Shown: positions 27,016 through 35,561, numbered from the stretch's first letter. The stretch: 39,178 nucleotides of DNA from Alcaligenaceae bacterium (GCA_029267315.1 JAJUJD010000009.1:1-39178); one strand, 5' to 3'. Notes: a model not told the origin generated them from the sequence alone. A program made the numbers and translations.

Positions 27016-28115
27016 ACATTCTTTTGCTGGTCAGTTCCATGCACGCGGGCGGCGCCGAGCGCGTGGCGGCCACACTCAGCCGCGGATGGGTGCAGCATGG
27101 GCACAGAGTGACCCTCGTGCCCACCTTCACAGGCAAAGGCAAGCTGTTCTATCCCCTGCACCCGGATGTGAAGCTGACATGGCTGGCGGACCACCTTGGC
27201 CGCCTGGCGCAGACACCTCTGGTGCCCCTGGTGAAGCTGCGGGCGCTGCGCAAGCTGGTCAAGCAGGAAAAGCCTGACGTCATTGTGTCCTTTCTCACCA
27301 ATGTAAATGTCATGGCGCTCATGGCCACTCGCGGCCTGAACGTTCCTATCATTGTTTGCGAACGCACCAACCCCGCCGTGAGCAGCAGTGCGTCCTCAGG
27401 GCTGCAGCGGCTGCGCCGCCTGTTATACCCGCATGCCTCCATGGTCACCGTTCAGGCGGAAGGCAGCGTCAGCGCCATGAAGCAGCTGGTTCCCAACATG
27501 AAACGGCTGGCCGTGGTGCCCAATCCACTTCCGCCGGACCTTCCCCTGCCGGAAAGCCGGGAGCCCGCCGCTTCGGGGCGTCAGCGGCTGGTAGCCATGG
27601 GCCGTTTCGTGTCATCCAAGCGGTTTGGTCCGCTCATCACCGTGTTCGAACGTCTTGCCGCCTGCTTTCCGCAATGGGAACTTGTCATCTGGGGCGACGG
27701 GCCACTACGCCCGGAACTGCAAGCCATGGTTGATGGCGCCGGCTTGAGTGACCGCGTGTTGCTGCCCGGGCGCACGCAGCAGCCGTGGAAAGAGTTACAG
27801 GCCGCCGATTTGTTCGTACTAACGTCCGAGGTGGAAGGCTTTCCCAACGCTCTGATTGAGGCCATGGCACTGGGCCTGCCTTGCGTCAGCGTGGATTGCC
27901 CGAGCGGGCCTCGTGAAATCACGCTCGACGGGCAAGTGGCGCGGCTCGTTCCGCTTTACGACGAAGCAGCTCTCGAGGCTGCCCTATCAGACCTCATGGG
28001 CAACCCGGAAGCGCGGCAAGTGTTGGCGCGACAAGGCGCGCGCAGCGTAAGGGAACGTTTCGGGTTGGAGCAGGTCCTTGTTCATTGGGACCGCCTTTTT
28101 TCTGAAGTGAAGTGA
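27012..28115 (+). CDS. GT4-family glycosyltransferase
   Basis: A 367-residue GT-B transferase. ATG 27012 overlaps the asnB-like stop by four bases (ATGA) and gives MNILLLVSSMHAGGAERVA, a canonical GT4 N-terminus; upstream in-frame sequence belongs to the asnB-like gene. The C-terminal domain has RLVAMGRFVSSKRFGPLI and TSEVEGFPNALIEAMALGLP followed by DCPSGPREI. It shares this layout and motif spacing with the transferase at 23914, suggesting the two arose by duplication or act on similar donors. Substrates are unknown. Confidence 0.88.
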   Translation: MNILLLVSSMHAGGAERVAATLSRGWVQHGHRVTLVPTFTGKGKLFYPLHPDVKLTWLADHLGRLAQTPLVPLVKLRALRKLVKQEKPDVIVSFLTNVNVMALMATRGLNVPIIVCERTNPAVSSSASSGLQRLRRLLYPHASMVTVQAEGSVSAMKQLVPNMKRLAVVPNPLPPDLPLPESREPAASGRQRLVAMGRFVSSKRFGPLITVFERLAACFPQWELVIWGDGPLRPELQAMVDGAGLSDRVLLPGRTQQPWKELQAADLFVLTSEVEGFPNALIEAMALGLPCVSVDCPSGPREITLDGQVARLVPLYDEAALEAALSDLMGNPEARQVLARQGARSVRERFGLEQVLVHWDRLFSEVK

Positions 28116-28137
28116 AGGAATACAGGATAAGCGTATC

Positions 28138-30588
28138 GTGACAGCCGAAGTTCGTCCTCTACACGTGGTTCATATCATCACCGGCCTTGGGCAGGGCGGT
28201 GCGGAAACTGTTCTGCATCGCTTGGTGACGGCACCCGGCCAACAATCGGTGCATACCGTTATCTCGATGGGCGACGAAGGCGTGTTTGGCGAAAGGTTGC
28301 GCCAGGCGGGCATATCTGTTCACGCCCTGCACATGAAGGATTCCGCCATAGCGGCCGCCAAAGGGGCGTGGCAGCTGCTGCGCTTGCTGCGCAGCCTGCA
28401 CCCTGATGTCGTGCAGACCTGGATGTACCATGCAGACTTGGTCGGCGGTATTGCAGCGCGGTTCGCCGGAGTCAAGGCATTGGCTTGGGGTATACGCAAC
28501 TCCGGGGCGGATCTTCAGCACGGCAGCCGTAGTGCTCAAGCCATTGCGTGGGCTTGCGCCCGGCTTTCGCGCTGGGTACCCGGCGTCATCGTAGCTTGCG
28601 CCGAAGAGGCCGCCAGACGCCATCGCGAATTCGGCTACGACCCCGACCGCATGCTTGTCATTCCCAACGGTTATGACCTTTCCGCCTGGGGCCCTGATCC
28701 GCTGGTGCGGGAAGAAATGCGGCGCGACTGGGGTATTGCCCCAGACACTCCCCTCATTGGAAGTGTGGCGCGATGGAATCCGCTCAAAGACCACGACACC
28801 CTGCTGGGGGCGCTAGCCCTTGCAGCAAAGCAACACCCCTCCGTGAAATGCGTGCTCGTGGGGGAGGGTATGGAGGCCACGAACCCAGACCTGGCCGCCT
28901 TGCTCAACAGGCACGGCGTGGCTGAACGCGTACTGCTGCTGGGTCGCCGCAGCGATGTCTCTCGCATACTGCCTGCGCTGGATATTTATGTACTATCCAG
29001 CCGCGCTGAAGGATTTCCCAATGTTGTGGCAGAAGCCATGGCTTCAGGCCTGCCCTGCGTCGTGACCAATGTCGGCGATGCAGCGCGCATTGCCGCCGAG
29101 GCAGGCTGGGTGGTACCGCCGCGTCAACCGGCTGCCTTGGCTCAGGCAGTAAGTGGCGCACTCGCCTTGTTGGATTCCGCTGAAGGGCGTCAGGAATATC
29201 AGGCGCGGGCCGACCGGGGTCGCCGACACGTTGAAGACAATTTTGGGCTGGAAACCATGCGCAACCGCTACCAGAACGTCTGGGCGCGGCTGGCAGCGGA
29301 TTTCCCGGCGCCGTGGCCGCGTGCCTTTGCCGCAGAAGGGGGTCTAGGAACGGGGCAGGGCACCGGCAGCCAGGCGGCTGGTGCCGTCCCATCAGAGGGT
29401 GGCAGCGATTCAGCTGCGCGCTTCGACACAGCTGTTCGGGGAGCTCCCCGGCTTCTGTTTCTGGTGAACAACCCGGCATTCTTCCTCTCCCACCGCCTGC
29501 CGATTGCACTGGGCGCGCGCGCTGCCGGTTACGAAGTGCACGTCGCGACCATGGACGGGCCTTCTGTTGCCATGATCCGTGAGCACGGTTTCACACACCA
29601 TGTGGTGCCCATGACCCGCAGTGGCCGGCAACCCGTGCAGGAGCTGCGCAGCCTGGTGGCATTCTGGCAACTATTCCGCAACTTGAAGCCGGAACTTGTG
29701 CATGCCGTCACCATTAAGCCAGTGCTCTATGGCGGGATTGCAGCGAGGCTGGCTGGAGTGCCTGCCTATGTGGCCGCGGTATCGGGTTTGGGTTTCATTT
29801 TCATGCGCAAAGAAAAGGGGTTTGATCCCCTGCGCATGGCGGCGACGGTGCTATATCGGCTGGCCCTGGGACACCGGAACAGTCGCGTCATATTCCAGAA
29901 CCACAGCGATCGGGAAGAACTCAGGCGCGCCGGCGTGGTGCAGGCCGGGCAGTCCGTAATGATCCGGGGCTCCGGGGTAGACCTCTCCGCCTATGCTCCA
30001 GTCCCAGAACCGGAGGGGCCGCCGGTGGCCATCATGGTGGCGCGCCTCCTCAAAGATAAAGGCGTGCTCGAATACGTTGAAGCCGCCCGGCTGACGGCGG
30101 GGCATCCCACTGGGCTGCGCTGGCTGCTGGTCGGCGCACCCGACCCAGGCAACCCGGCCAGCATTACGGACGCACAGTTTCATGGCTGGCAACAGGAAGG
30201 TGTTGTGGAATGTCTGGGAGAGCGGGAAGACATCGCCGAACTTTATCAGCAGGCTCATATTGCCGTACTGCCTTCCTACCGCGAAGGCTTGCCGCGCTCG
30301 CTGGTCGAAGCCGCCGCGTGTGGTCGCGCGGTCGTGACAACCGATGTGCCGGGCTGCCGTGACGCCATTGAACCGGGCGTCACCGGCATTCTGGTGCCGG
30401 TGCGCGATTCCCGTGCATTGGCCGACGCGGTGGTTTCGCTGGCGGAAGATGCGGCGTGGCGACGCGGCATGGGCGAGGCCGGGCGCCGCTTGGCCGAGCA
30501 GGCCTTCGATATCAACAAAGTGGTGCAGGCTCACCTAGCAGTGTATGCACAACTGCTGGATGAACCTGCTTCACTGCCGAAAACCTGA
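28138..30588 (+). CDS. Fused double GT4 glycosyltransferase
   Basis: An 816-residue protein carrying two complete GT-B transferases in one chain. Module 1 (about 5-385) starts HVVHIITGLGQGGAETVLHR and has SSRAEGFPNVVAEAMASGLP at 287-306. Residues about 390-435 are a Gly/Ala/Ser-rich linker. Module 2 (about 436-810) starts RLLFLVNNPAFFLSHRLP, has TIKPVLYGGIAARLAGVP, and ends with PSYREGLPRSLVEAAACG. GTG 28138 is the start, with CAGGAT upstream. Most family members carry only one module. It is the last gene of the operon and ends six bases before the convergent phosphohexomutase stop. Confidence 0.88.
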   Translation: MTAEVRPLHVVHIITGLGQGGAETVLHRLVTAPGQQSVHTVISMGDEGVFGERLRQAGISVHALHMKDSAIAAAKGAWQLLRLLRSLHPDVVQTWMYHADLVGGIAARFAGVKALAWGIRNSGADLQHGSRSAQAIAWACARLSRWVPGVIVACAEEAARRHREFGYDPDRMLVIPNGYDLSAWGPDPLVREEMRRDWGIAPDTPLIGSVARWNPLKDHDTLLGALALAAKQHPSVKCVLVGEGMEATNPDLAALLNRHGVAERVLLLGRRSDVSRILPALDIYVLSSRAEGFPNVVAEAMASGLPCVVTNVGDAARIAAEAGWVVPPRQPAALAQAVSGALALLDSAEGRQEYQARADRGRRHVEDNFGLETMRNRYQNVWARLAADFPAPWPRAFAAEGGLGTGQGTGSQAAGAVPSEGGSDSAARFDTAVRGAPRLLFLVNNPAFFLSHRLPIALGARAAGYEVHVATMDGPSVAMIREHGFTHHVVPMTRSGRQPVQELRSLVAFWQLFRNLKPELVHAVTIKPVLYGGIAARLAGVPAYVAAVSGLGFIFMRKEKGFDPLRMAATVLYRLALGHRNSRVIFQNHSDREELRRAGVVQAGQSVMIRGSGVDLSAYAPVPEPEGPPVAIMVARLLKDKGVLEYVEAARLTAGHPTGLRWLLVGAPDPGNPASITDAQFHGWQQEGVVECLGEREDIAELYQQAHIAVLPSYREGLPRSLVEAAACGRAVVTTDVPGCRDAIEPGVTGILVPVRDSRALADAVVSLAEDAAWRRGMGEAGRRLAEQAFDINKVVQAHLAVYAQLLDEPASLPKT

Positions 30589-30598
30589 GCCGGCTCAG
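30585..30598. repeat. Perfect palindrome spanning both convergent stop codons
   Basis: CTGAGCCGGCTCAG reads identically on both strands and contains the TGA stop of the double transferase and, on the other strand, the TGA of the phosphohexomutase. On the minus strand it is followed by GGTTTT, so it may be a weak terminator for that gene. Confidence 0.4.
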
Positions 30599-31986
30599 AA
30601 CGGAAGTGTGATATCGGGCTTCAGTGCCACGAGCGCCTGACGGAATTCGCCTTTGATGCGATCCAGCGCTTCCTGCGTCTCTGCTTCAAAGCGCAGCACC
30701 ACCACCGGCGTAGTGTTGGACGGACGTGCCAGGCCGAAACCGTCAGGATATTCAGCACGCACACCGTCTATGGTGATCAGCTCTGTCGCACTGGGGAAGC
30801 GGCCTTCTTTTTGCAAAGTGGTAATGAGTGTGTGAGGCTCACCTTCCTGCATCTCTATTTTGAGCTCCGGGGTGGAAACATCTTGGGGAAGTGATTCCAG
30901 GACGGCTGAGGGGTCGGCATGCTCAGACAGAATTTCCAGCAGGCGCGTGCCAGTGTAGAGGCCATCGTCAAAGCCGAACCAGCGCTCCTTGAAGAAGATG
31001 TGGCCGCTCATCTCGCCGGCCAAGGGCGCGCCCGTTTCGGCCAGCTTGGCCTTGATCAGAGAATGGCCCGTCTGCCACATCAGCGGTGTGCCCCCGGCTG
31101 CCTTGACGGCGCGTGCAACATGGCGGCTGCACTTCACATCGAAGATGATGGTTGCCCCCGGCACGCGCTTGAGCACGTCCTGAGCGCACAGAATGAGCTG
31201 GCGGTCAGGCCAGATGATCTGGCCTGATTTGGTCACCACGCCGACTCGGTCGGCGTCACCGTCAAAGGCCAGGCCGAGTTCGCAGTCGCTGGACATCACA
31301 TGGCGGATGAGATCCTGCAGGTTGTGCGGGTCTGCCGGGTCAGGATGGTGGTTCGGGAAGTTGCCATCTACATCGCAGAACAGAGTGTCAACTTCACAGC
31401 CGATCGCGCGGAACAGCTGCTCCGCAATGACGCCACCTACGCCATTGCCGCAATCCAGAGCGATGCGCATGGGGCGTTTCAGTTTCAGGTCGCCCACAAT
31501 GCGCTGGACATATTCCGGCTTGATGTCCCAAGGCTTGCGTTGCCCTTCCTGGGAAGCCTGCGGGGCAACATCGACCAGTGATTCCATCAAGGTATGCAAT
31601 GCCTGAATGTCAGGCCCATACAGGGTGCGGCCTGCCAGCATCATCTTGAAGCCGTTGTAGTCGGGTGGATTGTGGCTGCCCGTGATGGCGATGCCCGAGC
31701 CGCTGCCTTGCACATTAGCGGTGAAGTACACCAGGGGAGTGGGGACCATGCCGATATCGACAGTGTCCATCCCTTCCGAATTTGCGCCCGCGTGAAGTGC
31801 ATCGGCGAGCGCTGGGCTGCTGAGCCGGCCGTCGTAGCCGATCACCAGACTGTCCACGCCCTGCGTACGGGCCTGGATGGCTAGGGCACGCCCCAGCAAA
31901 CGGGCGAAGTCGGGGTTCAGCTGTTCAGGGACGATGCCGCGAATGTCGTAGGCCTTGAAGACGGCAGAGGGCAATGGTTTGGTCAC
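30595..31986 (-). CDS. Phosphomannomutase/phosphoglucomutase (AlgC type)
   Basis: A 463-residue alpha-D-phosphohexomutase interconverting hexose 6- and 1-phosphates, which supplies nucleotide-sugar synthesis. The catalytic phosphoserine is S104 in ITGSHNPPDYNGFKM. The Mg loop is LAFDGDADRVGVV and the sugar loop GEMSGHIFF; a C-terminal phosphate-binding domain is present. The start is GTG 31986 (TKPLPSAVFKAYDIRG), with AGGA eight bases upstream; the frame is open 107 codons further but that sequence is not family-like. Length and motifs match AlgC. It points toward the glycan operon but is transcribed separately. Confidence 0.93.
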   Translation of the reverse strand: MTKPLPSAVFKAYDIRGIVPEQLNPDFARLLGRALAIQARTQGVDSLVIGYDGRLSSPALADALHAGANSEGMDTVDIGMVPTPLVYFTANVQGSGSGIAITGSHNPPDYNGFKMMLAGRTLYGPDIQALHTLMESLVDVAPQASQEGQRKPWDIKPEYVQRIVGDLKLKRPMRIALDCGNGVGGVIAEQLFRAIGCEVDTLFCDVDGNFPNHHPDPADPHNLQDLIRHVMSSDCELGLAFDGDADRVGVVTKSGQIIWPDRQLILCAQDVLKRVPGATIIFDVKCSRHVARAVKAAGGTPLMWQTGHSLIKAKLAETGAPLAGEMSGHIFFKERWFGFDDGLYTGTRLLEILSEHADPSAVLESLPQDVSTPELKIEMQEGEPHTLITTLQKEGRFPSATELITIDGVRAEYPDGFGLARPSNTTPVVVLRFEAETQEALDRIKGEFRQALVALKPDITLPF

Positions 31987-32103
31987 GAGTGAAATCCTGT
32001 TGAGTCGGAACGATGGCGCGCGGCAGGAATCATGCCGTTGAATATCGTAGACGCCGCAAGCTGCGGCGCGGCCATAATATCGTGACAGCGAATGTGATGC
32101 CAG

Positions 32104-32140
32104 CCCACCCGGCACAACGGCGGGGTCGAATCCGGGTGGG
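32104..32140 (-). terminator. GC-rich hairpin downstream of the amidase gene
   Basis: CCCACCCGG (32104-32112) pairs with CCGGGTGGG (32132-32140) across a 19-base loop, starting seven bases past the amidase stop. No T run follows on the minus strand, so termination or 3'-end protection are both possible. The rest of 31987-32147 shows no gene. Confidence 0.45.
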
Positions 32141-32147
32141 TAGTCTT

Positions 32148-33458
32148 TCAGCCCACGAGGGGCGGCTCTTGGTGGTTGCGCCTGTCCAGGCTGGCATGCA
32201 GTGTTTGAGCGAGCGTCAACAATGCGAGGTCGCCGCCGGGTTTGCCTACCAACTGGACGCCCAGTGGCAGTCCATTGGCGGCCTGGGTGAGCGGCAGGTG
32301 CACGCACGGCCAGCCGAGAAGGGACCAGGTCCGGTTGAACACAGAGGAGCCGGTGCTGGCATGACCCCGAGGGGCCGCGCCCGGCGCACTCGGAGTCAGA
32401 ACGAGGTCAAAGTCGCCCAGTCGCTCCAGCCATTCGGCCCGCAGTTGTTCGCGCTGCCTCAACAGTTCCACATGTTCCGCCGCGCTGATCGCAAGCCCCT
32501 GGTGGATGAAGTCACGCGTGATCGAGCGCAGTGCCGTTTCTTCCGATTGCAGCACCGGCAACAGGCCACGGGCCACTTCGAACTGCATGATCCCGCCGTG
32601 AATCGGCAGGGCTGTAGAGAAAAGTTCCCCGGCGTCCGGCCTTACAACCTGGGCACCGCAACCTGCGAGGTCCTCCGCAGCCTGCTCCAGCACGGCGAGC
32701 GCCTCCTTGTCCAGATCACCCACCTGCTGGGCGGGCAAAACGGCCACGCGCAAACCTGTAGGGAGCGGATTCGGCCCTGCAGCCAAGGCTGTGTCACCGG
32801 CTGGCGGAACCGTGCGGGCTGTGTCTTTGACCGCCCGGGCGTCAGTAGATTTACCGTGGGGGTGAGTATGCTGTGCAAACACAGCAGCCACTTGCCGGCT
32901 CAGCGCAACATCGCGCGTGAACCACCCGATGGTGTCCAGGGTGTCGCTCAAGACCAGCATGCCGGTGCGCGGCACCAAACCTGCGCTGGGCTTGAAGCCG
33001 ACGATGCCATTGAAGGCAGCAGGTCGAATAATGGAACCGCCTGTCTGCGTGCCCAGGCACATGGGGACCATGCCTGCGGCAACGGCGGCGGCCGAACCGC
33101 TGGAGGAACCGCCAGGCGTGTGTTCCAGGTTCCATGGGTTGCGCGTCGGGCCGGGCGCCATGACGGCAAACTCCGCCGTGACTGTCTTGCCCACTGGGTA
33201 GGCACCCGCCTGGCGCAGCATGGCCACGCAGGCAGCATCAAAGCGTGCCGGAACCGGATCACGCAGGGCGGCTCCGTGCCCGGTCGGCATGCCACGCACG
33301 TCGATGACGTCCTTCACTCCGAAGGGCAGCCCAGCCAGCGCAGGCGTCACGCAGCCCCGCGGTGTCGGGACCGGAGCATCCGGCCCCAGGTATGCCCAGG
33401 CCCGGATGTCGCGGTCACGCGTGGCGAGTTCAGAGTAGTCAGGTTCTGAAGCAAACAT
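32148..33458 (-). CDS. Amidase-signature family hydrolase
   Basis: A 436-residue amidase with the Ser-cisSer-Lys triad: K49 in GLPFGVKDVIDV, the serine cluster GGSSSGSAAAVAAGM (116-130), and nucleophile S142 in GTQTGGSIIRPA. The ATG at 33458 is preferred over TTG 33467, which lies inside a hairpin. No substrate can be named; it is not GatA, since no gatB or gatC is nearby. It follows the Bug receptor gene by 18 bases on the same strand, so the pair may take up and hydrolyse a small amide (inference). Confidence 0.88.
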   Translation of the reverse strand: MFASEPDYSELATRDRDIRAWAYLGPDAPVPTPRGCVTPALAGLPFGVKDVIDVRGMPTGHGAALRDPVPARFDAACVAMLRQAGAYPVGKTVTAEFAVMAPGPTRNPWNLEHTPGGSSSGSAAAVAAGMVPMCLGTQTGGSIIRPAAFNGIVGFKPSAGLVPRTGMLVLSDTLDTIGWFTRDVALSRQVAAVFAQHTHPHGKSTDARAVKDTARTVPPAGDTALAAGPNPLPTGLRVAVLPAQQVGDLDKEALAVLEQAAEDLAGCGAQVVRPDAGELFSTALPIHGGIMQFEVARGLLPVLQSEETALRSITRDFIHQGLAISAAEHVELLRQREQLRAEWLERLGDFDLVLTPSAPGAAPRGHASTGSSVFNRTWSLLGWPCVHLPLTQAANGLPLGVQLVGKPGGDLALLTLAQTLHASLDRRNHQEPPLVG

Positions 33459-33461
33459 GTT

Positions 33462-33485
33462 GTGCAATAGCCCGGCTTATTGCAC
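33462..33485 (-). repeat. Stem-loop between the Bug receptor and amidase genes
   Basis: GTGCAATA (33462-33469) and TATTGCAC (33478-33485) form a perfect 8 bp stem covering the end of the Bug gene, just upstream of the amidase start. It occupies the place where the amidase ribosome site should be, and no other good site is visible. It may lower amidase translation or protect the upstream message. Confidence 0.5.
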
Positions 33486-34466
33486 CGTAATGCCCTGCTT
33501 GCGGATGAGTTCGCCCCACAGCGCCGACTCACTCTCGATGAACTGCTTGAATTCCTCGGGTGTGCCGCCAGCCACTTCTGCACCTTGGCTCTCCACGACC
33601 TTGCGGTATTCCGAGTTCTGCAGTGCCTTGTTGACGGCCTCGTTCAGTGTGGTGAGAACGTCGGCCGGAATGCCGGCAGGCGCCACCACGCCAAACCAGT
33701 TGGAACCCACGAGGTCAATACCCAGTTCCTTGAAGGTGGGCAGGTTGGGCAAGGCGGGAATGCGCTCTTCTGTGGAGATCGCCAGCGCACGAATACGAGG
33801 GGTCTCAGCGGACAGATGCGGGATGAACAGGCTGGCGAGTTCGAGGTACATATCGACGTTGCCGCCCATGAGGTCATTCACTGCGGGCGCACCGCCGCGG
33901 TAAGGAACGTGAATGGCTTCGAAGCCCGCCCGTTGCTTGAACAGTTCTGAAATCAAGTGTGAGGCGCCACCAGCCCCAGTGGAGGCGTAGTTGAGCTTAT
34001 CCGGATTGGCCTTGGCGTCCTTCAGAAGTTCTTCGGCCGACTGGTAGGGCGACTGAGTGTTGACTGCGAGCACCATGCCACCGCGCTCGATCAGTGCGAT
34101 AGGCTGGATGTCGTTTTCCGGGTCGTAGGGCAGGGCGTCGCCATACAGCGACTTGTTGATGGCCATGGGCGCGAAGTTGCCCAGACCAATGGTGTAGCCG
34201 TCCGGTTTGGCCCGGGCGATCTGCGAGGTACCAATGTTGCCGCTCGCGCCGGGGCGGTTCTCGACCACCACGGGCACGCCAAGTGTGTCGGACATATGCT
34301 GAGCGAGCTGGCGCGAGCGGGTGTCGGAGCTGCCGCCCGCGGCGTAGGGCACGATGAAGGTGATGGGTTTGGACGGATAGCGATCTTGGGCCGCTGCCAT
34401 CGCAGGAATGGCAAGCGCGACAGCGGACAGTGCCGTAATGAACGACTTCTTGGTTATTTTGAACAT
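33477..34466 (-). CDS. Bug/TctC-family periplasmic solute-binding receptor
   Basis: A 329-residue secreted receptor of the tripartite tricarboxylate transporter (Bug) family. The signal peptide is residues 1-27 (basic KITKK, hydrophobic core, AAQ end), followed by the usual mature start DRYPSKPITFIVPYAAGGSSD. Other family segments are VENRPGASGNIGTSQIARAKPDGYT and HVPYRGGAPAVNDLMGGNVD. GAGGAA precedes ATG 34466. No TctA/TctB membrane subunits are nearby, as is usual for the expanded orphan Bug receptors of Bordetella-like bacteria. Ligands in this family are often carboxylates or amides; here unknown. Confidence 0.94.
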   Translation of the reverse strand: MFKITKKSFITALSAVALAIPAMAAAQDRYPSKPITFIVPYAAGGSSDTRSRQLAQHMSDTLGVPVVVENRPGASGNIGTSQIARAKPDGYTIGLGNFAPMAINKSLYGDALPYDPENDIQPIALIERGGMVLAVNTQSPYQSAEELLKDAKANPDKLNYASTGAGGASHLISELFKQRAGFEAIHVPYRGGAPAVNDLMGGNVDMYLELASLFIPHLSAETPRIRALAISTEERIPALPNLPTFKELGIDLVGSNWFGVVAPAGIPADVLTTLNEAVNKALQNSEYRKVVESQGAEVAGGTPEEFKQFIESESALWGELIRKQGITVQ

Positions 34467-34534
34467 TGCATTCCTCGTGAATCGGGCAAAGAGAAAGCGG
34501 TCGGCAATCGGCTGCCATTGACCCGCGTTCTGCC

Positions 34535-34563
34535 ATCATAGGTAGCGGTTATTAGGTTGTCTA
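34535..34563 (-). promoter_or_regulatory. Promoter for the Bug receptor-amidase pair
   Basis: On the minus strand TAGACA (34558-34563) and TATGAT (34535-34540) are spaced by exactly 17 bp and each matches the sigma-70 consensus at five of six positions. Transcription would start about 60 bp upstream of the Bug ATG. Confidence 0.65.
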
Positions 34564-34604
34564 ATTCGATTTTATGTTTAAATTAAGATGTTATACGACC
34601 TAAT
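34551..34604. promoter_or_regulatory. Inverted repeat, probable LysR-type operator
   Basis: ATTAGGTTGT (34551-34560) and ACGACCTAAT (34595-34604) form a 9/10 inverted repeat with 34 bp between arms, inside a very AT-rich stretch. The left arm overlaps the -35 box of the Bug promoter and the right arm lies ten bases before the LysR start. This is the position expected for autoregulated divergent control. Confidence 0.55.
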
Positions 34605-34613
34605 CGCTCGCTT

Positions 34614-35519
34614 ATGCTGGATGCCCGACTGTTGAAATGCTTTGCTGTGGTGGCGGAGGAACTGCACTTTGGTCGTGCTGCTGAGCGGCTTTACATGACG
34701 CAGCCCCCATTGAGCCAAAGCATTCGCAAGCTGGAAGCCGAACTCGGGGCGCCTTTATTGCTGCGCAACACTCGGACAGTTCGGCTGACCGCCGCCGGCG
34801 AAGAGCTTAAACGCCGCATTGCCATTATTGAACGCGAAATGGAGGCTGCCCGCCAGGCGGTGGCGCGCGTCCACAGGGGCGAACAGGGGCATCTGAGCAT
34901 TGGCATTACGCCAAGTGCGGCCTATTCCGCTTTCTCTTCATGCTTGTACGCGTTTCGACAAAGCTATCCCAAGGTGGCGGTGGAAGTGGCGGAAATGAAT
35001 TCCAGTGAAATGCCCGACGCACTGCGTCGCGGCAGTCTCGATCTTGCCCTCATGCGGCCCACCTATGCGGATGCAGACCTGCTGCCCGAACGGGTGTTGG
35101 CTGAGCCCTTGGTGCTTGCTGTGCGGCGTGACCATCCCCTTGCTTCGCGCTTCCCAGAGGGCGTGCCCCTGGTGGAGGCGCTACGACATCCGCTGGTGGG
35201 TTATTCGCGCAACAATTCGCGCTATTTCAGCGAAATTCTGCAGGCGTTGGCCCGCAAGGCGGGTGTCGTGCCAAACGTGGTGCAGGAAAGCATGATTCCC
35301 ACCGTGCTGGCCTTGGTGGAAGCGGGTATAGCCGGCGCTGTTGTCCCTGCCAATTTGAGCCGTGCGCGCTTTGACACGCTCAATTATTTGCCCTTGCTGG
35401 ACTGTGATGGGATAGAAGCCGAACTTCTACTGGCCAGGGCACCCGGGCAGCAGAACACGGCAGTCGACAATTTTCTGCGCATGATGCGCCAGTGGGGAGC
35501 GGCGGGATCCGGCGGCTAA
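34614..35519 (+). CDS. LysR-family transcriptional regulator
   Basis: A 301-residue LysR regulator. The N-terminal winged helix-turn-helix is clear (LKCFAVVAEELHFGRAAERL, then MTQPPLSQSIRKLEAELGAPLL), followed by a linker helix and a substrate-binding domain from about residue 90. The start ATG 34614 gives the normal short N-terminus; the ribosome site is weak. It is divergent from the Bug receptor gene and very probably controls it and perhaps the amidase through the inverted repeat in between. The effector is unknown. Confidence 0.94.
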   Translation: MLDARLLKCFAVVAEELHFGRAAERLYMTQPPLSQSIRKLEAELGAPLLLRNTRTVRLTAAGEELKRRIAIIEREMEAARQAVARVHRGEQGHLSIGITPSAAYSAFSSCLYAFRQSYPKVAVEVAEMNSSEMPDALRRGSLDLALMRPTYADADLLPERVLAEPLVLAVRRDHPLASRFPEGVPLVEALRHPLVGYSRNNSRYFSEILQALARKAGVVPNVVQESMIPTVLALVEAGIAGAVVPANLSRARFDTLNYLPLLDCDGIEAELLLARAPGQQNTAVDNFLRMMRQWGAAGSGG

Positions 35520-35522
35520 AAT
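35517..35522 (+). promoter_or_regulatory. Candidate -10 box for the FAD-linked oxidase
   Basis: TAAAAT overlaps the LysR stop codon and lies 40 bp upstream of the next ATG. No -35 box is recognisable, so the gene may instead be cotranscribed with LysR. Confidence 0.25.
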
Positions 35523-35561
35523 GATTTCTATCCGTACAACCCATATTGAGCAGGAAAGAAA

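Noticed and set aside
18917-30588. Polysaccharide operon as a recent foreign island
   Set aside because: Its GC-rich composition looks like that of the flanking core genes, and no integrase, insertion sequence or flanking repeat is seen. Only the leader is AT-richer.
32013-33449. 478-codon open frame antisense to the amidase gene
   Set aside because: The minus-strand protein has the full amidase triad; the plus-strand frame is low-complexity and rich in Arg, His and Gln, as expected of a shadow frame.
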